Below are positions 15,925 to 22,807 of a stretch of DNA of 64,000 nt, piece by piece (position 1 is the stretch's first letter; each line of letters begins with the position of its first letter). The stretch is from positions 62,001 to 126,000 of the forward strand of contig DASZQR010000010.1 in assembly GCA_035549555.1 (NCBI GenBank). Direction: 5' to 3'. Position numbers and translations under genes: made by a program. The notes beneath the pieces are model-generated. The model was not told the origin of the DNA. It was given only the letters and a program-made list of their open reading frames with translations, and did not search any database. The stretch comes from Patescibacteria group bacterium. GTDB lineage: Bacteria; Patescibacteriota; Microgenomatia; UBA8517.

Positions 15925-16755
15925 ATGCAAGAAAGAAAAAGAATTGTGAAATTTGCCGGAGGATGTTTCTTGGCAACATTATCCGTATTTAGCTATTATT
16001 CAGATGCTCATACGGGATCTTTTTGGGATATCTCAGCAAAAATGGATGTGAAAGCGACAGCAATAGCTCAAGAAAACCCGCAAACTCTGAACAATGAATT
16101 GATTGGTTTGCCTGAAGATGTGATTGAAAATTCGACACAAATATCACTTTATTACCTGGATGAGGAAAACAATTCGGTGGTACATCCTCAGCAGGGATCT
16201 GGGATGCTGGTAGAAGAAATTCCCGGGTATAAGGTGTTTTTAACTGCACGACACGTTATTGTATCTCAAGAACTAAATAGTGCATCTATCTCAGGAATTA
16301 TAACTAATCGTCCTCATTTTGATTCTGGTGAAATAATTTATGCTGCAAATAACATTTGGGCTTTCATAGATAAATCAAAAGACATGGGAATAATAATTAT
16401 TAATGATTCAAATTATCAAAATAAAATAAAAATCCCAGTATCGAACGAAACAAATAAAAAACTTTTTGGTATAACATATCCCGACACAGGTGTTGAATAT
16501 CCTGGATTTATAGTATATAAACCAACAGTAGTTGCATATTTCTCCGATGCAGAAGTAGATCAGCTCCTCCCTTCAACATTTAATGGCGCAAGCGGGTCAG
16601 TTCTTTGTAACTCAAATGGAGAAATTGACTCAGTTGTTACAACTGTAGGTGCAACTAGTAGTCAAGATAATCCTGTGGCATATTCTGTAAAAGTAGGAGA
16701 TACTCTTCAAAATTTGTTAAATCAAGCATCCCAAGAGCTTGGAGTAAACTTTTAG
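15925..16755 (+). CDS. Exported trypsin-like serine protease
   Basis: 276 aa. The N-terminus is basic, followed by a hydrophobic stretch (about 9-26), a signal peptide or anchor. The catalytic triad is visible: His in LTARHVI (about 110), Asp in KDMGIIII (about 152), Ser in FNGASGSVLC (about 232). The fold is that of trypsin/HtrA family proteases without a PDZ domain. It lies among the cohesin/dockerin proteins and could process surface proteins. The stop directly abuts a tRNA gene on the other strand. Confidence 0.8.
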   Translation: MQERKRIVKFAGGCFLATLSVFSYYSDAHTGSFWDISAKMDVKATAIAQENPQTLNNELIGLPEDVIENSTQISLYYLDEENNSVVHPQQGSGMLVEEIPGYKVFLTARHVIVSQELNSASISGIITNRPHFDSGEIIYAANNIWAFIDKSKDMGIIIINDSNYQNKIKIPVSNETNKKLFGITYPDTGVEYPGFIVYKPTVVAYFSDAEVDQLLPSTFNGASGSVLCNSNGEIDSVVTTVGATSSQDNPVAYSVKVGDTLQNLLNQASQELGVNF

Positions 16756-16827
16756 AGCCTGAGAGTAGAATTGAACTACCGACCCCTTTCTTACCAAGAA
16801 AGTGCTCTACCACTGAGCTACCCAGGC
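16756..16827 (-). tRNA. tRNA-Thr (GGT)
   Basis: 72 nt: acceptor GCCTGGG/CTCAGGC (one G-U), anticodon stem CTTTC/GAAAG with loop TTGGTAA (anticodon GGT), T-loop TTCAATT. Discriminator T is unusual for Thr. CCA is not encoded. Confidence 0.93.
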
Positions 16828-16874
16828 GCGTAATCGCGATGGTGCAAGAAAATTCATATTTTCTTACCCAGGCA

Positions 16875-16903
16875 TTGTATAGAATTATAGCAGATGTTAT
16901 TCT
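16875..16903 (+). promoter_or_regulatory. Leaderless promoter of the cohesin/dockerin operon
   Basis: TTGTAT (16875-16880), 17 bp, TATTCT (16898-16903), 6 nt, ATG 16910. Confidence 0.65.
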
Positions 16904-16909
16904 AAATAA

Positions 16910-17992
16910 ATGAAGTTTTCATTGGAAACACGGAAAGTAATTTCAATAGCAGTTATTTTTTTCGCAATTCCTCTGACTGTTTATTTTGTTGCAATCGGAA
17001 TTAAAACCCGCTCTCAAGCATCTGCAAACTCAGTTTCTCTCTCTTTTTCTCAAGATCCAGTCATTCTGAACCCGTCAACTCCGGCGCAGGTAAATTTAGT
17101 TTTAAATGCAGGGACAAGCCCAATCGGTTTTGCAAATATTGAATTTACGTTTGATAATACCAAGGTAAATCTTGCAAGCGAAATTACAACGACACCAACT
17201 CTTGAATCTCCCAAATTTTTAAATCAGGGAAATACTGCAATTTTAAAAACAACTATGCAAGAGGCAAATCAAACAGGAAAAGTTGATATTGTTTTGGGTC
17301 TTGATCCTTCAGATGCTGCAAATCCTCCAACTGGAGTTATCAATCTAGCAAATTTTTCATTTATTTCAGTTGGAAGTGGTACCTCAACTTTAAGTTTTAA
17401 TAATGCGAGCATTCAAGTTGTAGATACTTCCTCAAATGCCTTAACTGTTAATTCAACAAATAGTAATGTCAACACTGGAACTCCTGTTTCAAGCCCAACA
17501 ACATCGCCAACAAGTACACCAACTCCAACCACTGCTATTAAGTTTAAATTGCAGGGAGTAAATCAAACAGGTCGCCAAGAAACGCCAACTATAACTTTTA
17601 TGCAAGGAAGTACCGTTATCTATACAACAAATGTCACAAATTTTGATTCCAATTCGTCAGGGATTTATTCAGGAACTGTAATTTTTACAACTCCTGGAAC
17701 ATACGATATTTATGTTAAGGTTCCAGGTTATCTTCAAAAGAAATTTGCCGGAATTACACTTGCACCGTCTATCGATTTGACAGGCGCTTCTCTTCTTGCT
17801 GGAGATTTTAATGGTGATAATAAAATCACAATTGCAGATTTAGCTCAAATGCTTAGTCAATATACTGCTTTAACAGTTCCTGCCTCAGGCAATAATGCAA
17901 TTTATGATATAAATAATGATGGCAACATAACCATAGTCGATGTTGCCACAGCATTAAGTAATTACACTCAGCTTGTTGTTCAAGGAGATTAA
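16910..17992 (+). CDS. Exported cohesin-dockerin protein
   Basis: 360 aa. Signal/anchor segment about 11-30. Cohesin-like domain about 40-180. Pro/Thr/Ser linker about 190-208. A carboxypeptidase-regulatory-like domain (about 210-295) precedes a dockerin-like C-terminus with DFNGDNKITIAD (about 300) and DINNDGNITIVD (about 335). First gene of a three-gene operon, and its stop overlaps the next ATG. The C-terminal half is homologous to that of the protein at 11176-12930. Confidence 0.85.
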   Translation: MKFSLETRKVISIAVIFFAIPLTVYFVAIGIKTRSQASANSVSLSFSQDPVILNPSTPAQVNLVLNAGTSPIGFANIEFTFDNTKVNLASEITTTPTLESPKFLNQGNTAILKTTMQEANQTGKVDIVLGLDPSDAANPPTGVINLANFSFISVGSGTSTLSFNNASIQVVDTSSNALTVNSTNSNVNTGTPVSSPTTSPTSTPTPTTAIKFKLQGVNQTGRQETPTITFMQGSTVIYTTNVTNFDSNSSGIYSGTVIFTTPGTYDIYVKVPGYLQKKFAGITLAPSIDLTGASLLAGDFNGDNKITIADLAQMLSQYTALTVPASGNNAIYDINNDGNITIVDVATALSNYTQLVVQGD

Positions 17993-18546
17993 TGAACAAT
18001 TTTAATTTCAAAAAAATAAACCCTAAATTAATTTATGCGGCTTTTGGCGGTCTTCTAATTGCATTAATTGCAATTGTTTTATTAAATAGTCATTTTAGTA
18101 AAACTGCAAAAACCGGAACAGATCTAACTGCAATAAATCAAGTTTCTTCGACAAGCCCTGACGTCACAATTTCAGCATCAAATTCCGGATCGCTTGTCGA
18201 CTTAAATATAAGCCCTGAAAAGCCGGAAAAAATTTCTGCATTAAGTATCAGGCTTACTGTTCCAAATCAAAGTAAAACAAAGATTGCCTTTACACAAAGC
18301 CAGTCTTTAGTTCAAAATGGTTGGATCTTTCCCATTAATCAGGTTTCGCAAAGTTCTGATGGAACAGTTACAAATATAGATATATCAGCAATTTATACAA
18401 CGCCAGGAGGTTTTGATTTTGATCAGGGTTTTAATTTAGGAAGCATCGTAGGAATTTCAGGCTTGACAGTAAGCTTCGACAAGGTGGAAACTAAAGTACT
18501 GGACGAAAGTGCCAAAGAATTAAATTTAAATTTCACAACTAATTAA
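17992..18546 (+). CDS. Membrane-anchored cohesin-like protein
   Basis: 184 aa. One N-terminal membrane segment (about 10-30), then a single beta-rich domain with the pattern of a cohesin-like module (ISALSIRLTVP, GGFDFDQGFNLGSI). No dockerin and no sorting signal. Middle gene of the operon: ATG overlaps the previous stop and the next ATG follows directly. Probably an anchored receptor for a dockerin partner, by analogy only. Confidence 0.65.
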   Translation: MNNFNFKKINPKLIYAAFGGLLIALIAIVLLNSHFSKTAKTGTDLTAINQVSSTSPDVTISASNSGSLVDLNISPEKPEKISALSIRLTVPNQSKTKIAFTQSQSLVQNGWIFPINQVSQSSDGTVTNIDISAIYTTPGGFDFDQGFNLGSIVGISGLTVSFDKVETKVLDESAKELNLNFTTN

Positions 18547-19419
18547 ATGAAAAAATACCTGCTCGCCATAATCATAATTATTATTTTATCTGCAGGCGTT
18601 GTTGTTGGATTAATTCTTCTTAAAAGTAATAAACAATTTAATCAAAAAGCATTTAATCAAAATGGAACTGCAACAGTAACCATAAGCCCTGCAACTGCAA
18701 GTATTGATTTAAATACACCTCAAACCGTTAGCGTTAATTTTAATACAGGTGGAGTTCTTGTAAATGGCATATCGATGCAAATAGATTATTCTAATATTGG
18801 GATTAAAGCTTCAGATATTATAATCAATTCAGATTTATTACAACAAGGCTGGACATGCCCTGTAAAATCTGTTTCTTCCGATGGGTCAACTGACAATATT
18901 AAAATCGGTTGTGCATTTACTACAGCTGGAACTGGTTACTCTAATAATTCAGATACAACCATTGCAACGTTTACCATTACACCATCACAAGTTCCTCCAG
19001 TTAATCCCGTAATATTTTCATTCGATTCTGATCCAAATCTAACAGTTATAACTTTAGCTTCTGATGCAAGTGATATTGCATTAACTCCTTCAAGTACTGG
19101 ATCATTTACAATTAACGGTGCAATTTCTCAAAGCCCGACTCCAACGCCAACAGTTATTGTTTCAACACCAACTCCAACGCCGTCATTAATTGCAGCAGCA
19201 ACAGACACACCAGTTCCAACTTCAACAGCAACAACTGCACCAACGTCTACTGCGACAGCAGCCCCAACTGCAACTGCTACGAGTTCATCAAGTACAGCTT
19301 TACCAACAGCAAGTCCAAACACAAATCTTCCTGTAACAGGGTTTGATACCCCAACGATAGTTGGTGGGGGAATTGGAGTAACTCTTCTAATGTTTGCTGC
19401 AGCAGCACTAATCCTCTAA
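18547..19419 (+). CDS. Cohesin-like surface protein with LPxTG-type end
   Basis: 290 aa. N-terminal membrane segment (about 5-25), cohesin-like domain (about 40-195), then a Pro/Thr/Ala/Ser-rich stalk (about 198-258). Near the C-terminus LPVTG (about 261-265) is followed by a hydrophobic helix. This resembles a sortase sorting signal, but the usual positively charged tail after the helix is missing. Last gene of the operon. No sortase gene is in the window. Confidence 0.8.
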   Translation: MKKYLLAIIIIIILSAGVVVGLILLKSNKQFNQKAFNQNGTATVTISPATASIDLNTPQTVSVNFNTGGVLVNGISMQIDYSNIGIKASDIIINSDLLQQGWTCPVKSVSSDGSTDNIKIGCAFTTAGTGYSNNSDTTIATFTITPSQVPPVNPVIFSFDSDPNLTVITLASDASDIALTPSSTGSFTINGAISQSPTPTPTVIVSTPTPTPSLIAAATDTPVPTSTATTAPTSTATAAPTATATSSSSTALPTASPNTNLPVTGFDTPTIVGGGIGVTLLMFAAAALIL

Positions 19420-19425
19420 TTTTGA

Positions 19426-19431
19426 TATAAT
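19426..19431 (+). promoter_or_regulatory. -10 box for the tRNA-Thr/tRNA-Tyr pair
   Basis: TATAAT 17 nt before the mature end of tRNA-Thr; no clear -35. Confidence 0.45.
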
Positions 19432-19448
19432 TTCATTGTTCGATTAAA

Positions 19449-19520
19449 GCCGAAGTAACTCAGTGGTAGAGTAGCTGTTTTGTAAACAGCAAGTCGTGGG
19501 TTCGAGCCCCACCTTCGGCT
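19449..19520 (+). tRNA. tRNA-Thr (TGT)
   Basis: Acceptor GCCGAAG/CTTCGGC, anticodon stem GCTGT/ACAGC with loop TTTGTAA (anticodon TGT), T-loop TTCGAGC, discriminator T. CCA is not encoded. Second threonine tRNA of the window. Confidence 0.95.
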
Positions 19521-19526
19521 CCGTAA

Positions 19527-19611
19527 GCTGAGGTGGCGGAGTGGTCAATCGCACCAGACTGTAAATCTGGCGGCCGGAAGGCCTACGTAGGTTCGATCCC
19601 TACCCTCAGCA
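19527..19611 (+). tRNA. tRNA-Tyr (GTA)
   Basis: 85 nt, class II with a long variable arm (GGCCGGAAGGCC part). Acceptor GCTGAGG/CCTCAGC, anticodon stem CCAGA/TCTGG with loop CTGTAAA (anticodon GTA), discriminator A. CCA is not encoded. It lies 6 nt after tRNA-Thr. Confidence 0.95.
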
Positions 19612-19937
19612 CAAAATTTTTTCTATCTCTAATTTCAAAATATTAACAAGTTCGGGGTCCATGTATTTGTATCCACTTTTTATATTAAGAATTTTAATTG
19701 TAGGTAATTTGGTTTTATTAAATTTTTTTCTATCCATTCTCTGTGTTTGTTTTCCATAACTAAAATTATATTTGCCCATAAAATATCTTTACTTGAAATA
19801 GTATGTCTTGCATTTTTACTTATCCCTGCAGACCGAATATTAAATCTTGAATCATTTTTGTAGATATTCTCGGCCGTCAAACTTCGCCATTGATTATAAG
19901 TACACACTACAAGAATTTGTGGTTTATTAGAATACAT
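19606..19937 (-). pseudogene. Low-molecular-weight phosphatase-like protein, split by a -1 frameshift
   Basis: From ATG 19937 the protein starts with the phosphatase loop CTYNQWRS (C-x5-R-S), then IRSAGIS and ILVMENKHREW, as in small LMW-PTP-like proteins of about 105-110 aa. The frame runs off after WIEK at a run of seven A (complement of 19723-19729) and stops at 19680. In the -1 frame the expected C-terminal part follows, including YKYMDPELV, to a stop at 19606, inside the tRNA-Tyr end. So the gene is broken, frameshift-decoded, or wrongly assembled by one base. Confidence 0.7.
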
Positions 19938-19946
19938 CAATAAAAT

Positions 19947-20097
19947 GACCCCGCACGAAGGGTTCGTCGGTTGAAGTTTCCCTTAATTGCTCAAGGTGGG
20001 TAAGCTCAGTTAAAAAATTTCTTAGATAACGATTCGCTTGTCCCTAAAAACTTCTGCTAAGGAAAAATATCCGACTTAATTCCTTGTATGCAGGGTC
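19947..20097 (-). ncRNA. Structured RNA candidate (6S-like rod)
   Basis: On the minus strand the two ends GACCCTGCAT (20097-20088) and GTGCGGGGTC (19956-19947) form a 10-bp stem with two G-U pairs; the plus strand would have A-C mismatches. Inside follow AAGG/CCTT, GTCGG/CCGAC and GAAGTTT/AAACTTC, separated by internal loops, the largest a one-sided 16-nt bubble. No good ORF lies inside. A TAATAT -10 lies 5 nt upstream. It may be 6S RNA or a leader of the phosphatase gene 9 nt downstream. Confidence 0.4.
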
Positions 20098-20123
20098 AAT
20101 TAATATTAGCATGCTTTTGCAAG

Positions 20124-20765
20124 CTAAACCATCATACTTCCAGGAATGAATATGTTAAGAAGAAAATTAATTATTGGAGAAATAACAATTGTCACCAAAG
20201 ATTGACCATTAAAAATCGGCAAAATAATTAAAAAAAGCAAAATAATTCCATATCGATTTAAAAATAAATCATATTGCCTTGCATCGCGTTCTGGTAAAAT
20301 CGCAGTTAATATTTTTCCTCCATCAAGAGGGTGGATTGGAATTAAATTAAACACAGCAAGCGCAACATTTAAAGCAATCATGCTTGGGATTAATTGTCCA
20401 AAAAATAATGAATTGCCAACAAAAGGTACAAATCTAAGAATTAAGGATAAAAGAGAAGCAAAAATAATATTAGAAACAGGCCCAGCAAGAGAAATAAGTG
20501 CTCCGTCTTTTCTAGGATTTTGTAAATTATAAGGATCAAATGGTACTGGTTTTCCCCAGCCAAAAGGAAATCCAACCAAAGCTGTGACTATAAAAACCAG
20601 GCTTCCAACAGGATCAAGATGGGCAATAGGATTAAGAGTCAAGCGTCCGGACAATCTTGCAGTAGGATCTCCCAAATAATTTGCCATCCAGGCATGCGCA
20701 AATTCATGTACATCAATAACTATCAAAAGGGAAATAAGGGTAATGGCAATAAAAGCTAAATCCAT
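20124..20765 (-). CDS. M50-family site-2 protease (YwhC-like)
   Basis: Membrane zinc metalloprotease, 213 aa from ATG 20765 (MDLAFIAI). Active-site HEFAH in the first membrane segment (about 20-24), the NPxxxLDPxG element (TLNPIAHLDPVG), and the zinc Asp in IPIHPLDGG (about 145-153). Five to six membrane segments, no PDZ domain. The frame is open to 20807, but that would overlap the promoter of rpmB. Substrate unknown. A second, PDZ-bearing M50 protease is at 43482. Confidence 0.9.
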   Translation of the reverse strand: MDLAFIAITLISLLIVIDVHEFAHAWMANYLGDPTARLSGRLTLNPIAHLDPVGSLVFIVTALVGFPFGWGKPVPFDPYNLQNPRKDGALISLAGPVSNIIFASLLSLILRFVPFVGNSLFFGQLIPSMIALNVALAVFNLIPIHPLDGGKILTAILPERDARQYDLFLNRYGIILLFLIILPIFNGQSLVTIVISPIINFLLNIFIPGSMMV

Positions 20766-20793
20766 TGAATTAAATTCAGTATAGATATATAAT
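20765..20793 (+). promoter_or_regulatory. rpmB promoter (leaderless)
   Basis: TTGAAT (20765-20770), 17 bp, TATAAT (20788-20793), 7 nt, ATG 20801. Confidence 0.8.
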
Positions 20794-20800
20794 ACACCAT

Positions 20801-21055
20801 ATGGCATACGTTTGTGAGAATTGTGGAAAAGGTATAACAGCCGGTCGCACCCAAAGACATCATCGAGGGGTCGCTGGTCGTCGTTGGAATAAAAGAGCTC
20901 CTTTGACAGTTAGAACTTTTGCTCCAAATTTGCAAAAAGCTACTGTTATGGTTCATGGAGTTGCTCAAAAAATGAGACTTTGTACTTCTTGTATCAAAAG
21001 ATTCAAAAAAGAAGGCAAAATCAAAACTTATTCTTCAAGAGTAGCTACTATTTAA
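20801..21055 (+). CDS. rpmB: Ribosomal protein bL28
   Basis: 84 aa, basic. MAYVCENCGKG and later CTSCIKRF give a four-cysteine zinc site. RRWNKRAPLTVRTFAPNLQ is characteristic. No Shine-Dalgarno; the -10 box is 7 nt before the ATG. Confidence 0.94.
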   Translation: MAYVCENCGKGITAGRTQRHHRGVAGRRWNKRAPLTVRTFAPNLQKATVMVHGVAQKMRLCTSCIKRFKKEGKIKTYSSRVATI

Positions 21056-21060
21056 TTCAA

Positions 21061-21438
21061 GTGACATCAGAAAGAAGAGGAAAATTTGCCGGCCTCCAGT
21101 TAATGGAAAATTTAGAAAATGCACCAACCAATAAAGAAGTGCAACTAATCCTTGACCAACTTCATCGCGAATTTTGTTTTAGACAATCACACAAAAGACA
21201 ACCTAAAATTATTACTTTTAAAACAATGTTAGGTTTTTCATTCAATTCGAAGAGAATAGAGGAATTTGTTGGAGTTTTAATTGAAAAAGAAATACCTTAT
21301 CTAATTTTGGAGCAAGAATTAAAATCTGGACCAAACAAGGGGAAGATTAAACAATATCATTTTGTTGCCTCAAGAAATGTAAACGAAGCTTTAGCTGCTT
21401 TTACTAAGGCAGGTTTGCTTCAGGATAAGCCTGAATAA
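21061..21438 (+). CDS. Unknown protein downstream of rpmB
   Basis: 125 aa from GTG 21061, 5 nt after the rpmB stop; ATG 21103 is an alternative. Not recognised. Basic, with FKTMLGFSFNSKRIEEFV and a run of short helices, which could be a small winged-helix or RNA-contact protein, but nothing specific is visible. Its 3' end overlaps the end of fmt (opposite strand) by 35 bp. Confidence 0.5.
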   Translation: MTSERRGKFAGLQLMENLENAPTNKEVQLILDQLHREFCFRQSHKRQPKIITFKTMLGFSFNSKRIEEFVGVLIEKEIPYLILEQELKSGPNKGKIKQYHFVASRNVNEALAAFTKAGLLQDKPE

Positions 21439-22249
21439 ATTGTTTATAGAGAACTGCTTTTTTCCCTTCAAGTTGCACTTTATCTAAAACTAATTTTCCT
21501 TCATCCAAATGCATTTTTAAAATTTTTAATCTCAAATTTCTATCATCAATTTTTACAGATGTAAAAATTCCAGGCCAAGGGGAGAGTGCTCTAAATTTTC
21601 TGTCAATTAAATTGGTATCATCTTTTTGCAAATCCACATATCCTTCTTCTCGCGAAATCATTTTTGTAAAAGTTGCATCATCATGATTTTGTTCTTTAGG
21701 ATTAATTTTTCCTGCCAAATAATTTGGCAATAATTCCATTAAAATTTCAACAGATTTTTCAAATAATCTTTTTCGAAGTGTTTCATTTGTGTCATTATCT
21801 TTAATTTCATCTGTAATTTGAGAAATAATTGGCCCATGGTCCATCTTTGCATCCATTTTAATTATTGTGACTCCAGTTTCTTTTATTCCATCAATAATTT
21901 GATATTGAATAGGGGAAGCACCGCGATATTTTGGAAGTAGCGATGGATGAATATTTAAAATTCCGTTTGGAAAATGTTTAATTATTTTTTCTGGAATTAT
22001 TTTTCCAAAACTTGCTACAACTGCAAAGCTTGCTTCAGGCAATTGATCTTCAAAGGAAGTAAATACAGGGATTTTTCTTTTATGCGCCCAATTATCGACA
22101 GGGCTAAAAGTTCTAATTTGCTTTCGCCCAACAAGTTTTGCTGCTTGTGTCACAACGGCAACTAATTTGTAATTTTTATATAATGCATCCATTACTGGGA
22201 CAGAATAATCTGGTGTCCCAAAAAAAATTACTTTTGTATCGCTTGTCAT
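21404..22249 (-). CDS. fmt: Methionyl-tRNA formyltransferase
   Basis: Formylates initiator Met-tRNA. VIFFGTPDYSVPV at the start, catalytic region NIHPSLLPKYRGASPIQ (about 107-123) with the Asn/His pair, then the second domain with ATFTKMISREEG. 281 aa from ATG 22249, which overlaps the def stop (ATGA). An upstream in-frame ATG (22270) lies within def. A def-fmt operon is the classical arrangement. Confidence 0.95.
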   Translation of the reverse strand: MTSDTKVIFFGTPDYSVPVMDALYKNYKLVAVVTQAAKLVGRKQIRTFSPVDNWAHKRKIPVFTSFEDQLPEASFAVVASFGKIIPEKIIKHFPNGILNIHPSLLPKYRGASPIQYQIIDGIKETGVTIIKMDAKMDHGPIISQITDEIKDNDTNETLRKRLFEKSVEILMELLPNYLAGKINPKEQNHDDATFTKMISREEGYVDLQKDDTNLIDRKFRALSPWPGIFTSVKIDDRNLRLKILKMHLDEGKLVLDKVQLEGKKAVLYKQFIQAYPEANLP

Positions 22250-22788
22250 AAAATTTCCACTTCCTCCCATTCATCGCCATCAAATTTATAAAGCGGAGAT
22301 TTTTGTTCTAAAATTCTGTCCACAAATAAAACACCATTCAAGTGGTCAATTTCATGAAGCATTATTTGTGCAGCAAATCCTTCAAATTCTTCCTCAATAA
22401 CTTTTCCAGTTTCATCCATATATTTTAATTTAACACGATCAGCGCGTTTTATTGGGCCGTAATAATGGGGAAGTGACAAACAGCCTTCAAGTATTTCATT
22501 TTTTTTCACTTTCTTTTTTGGCTTTTTCTCTTCAACCTCTTTTGTAAAAGTTTCAAGTATTTCAGGATTTATAATTGTTCTTTTTAAATTCTTGTAATCA
22601 ACAACAAAAAGTTGGAAAGATTTATTTACTTGAGGAGCTGCAAGCCCAACTCCTTCAGGATCTTTTTGAGCCTTCAAAGTATCTTGCATATCAGCAATCA
22701 AAGCCAAAATTTTTTTATCTATTTTGGAAACATTTTTAGCTTTTGCTCGTAAAATAGGATTTTTAACGTCCACTACTTTTAAAATCAT
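22246..22788 (-). CDS. def: Peptide deformylase
   Basis: Removes the formyl group from nascent proteins. All three motifs are present: GVGLAAPQ (about 46-53), EGCLSLP (about 99-105) and HEIDHLNG (about 143-150) with the metal-binding Cys and two His. A Lys-rich insert of about 12 residues (KKPKKKVKK) precedes motif 2. TATAAT lies 5 nt before the ATG (minus strand), so the def-fmt mRNA may be leaderless. Confidence 0.95.
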   Translation of the reverse strand: MILKVVDVKNPILRAKAKNVSKIDKKILALIADMQDTLKAQKDPEGVGLAAPQVNKSFQLFVVDYKNLKRTIINPEILETFTKEVEEKKPKKKVKKNEILEGCLSLPHYYGPIKRADRVKLKYMDETGKVIEEEFEGFAAQIMLHEIDHLNGVLFVDRILEQKSPLYKFDGDEWEEVEIL

Positions 22789-22807
22789 GCCTAATTATAT
22801 CAAAAAT

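Noticed and set aside
19128-19322. Minus-strand ORF rich in Val, Gly and Ala
   Set aside because: It is the complement of the Thr/Pro/Ala stalk codons of the LPVTG protein, not a gene.
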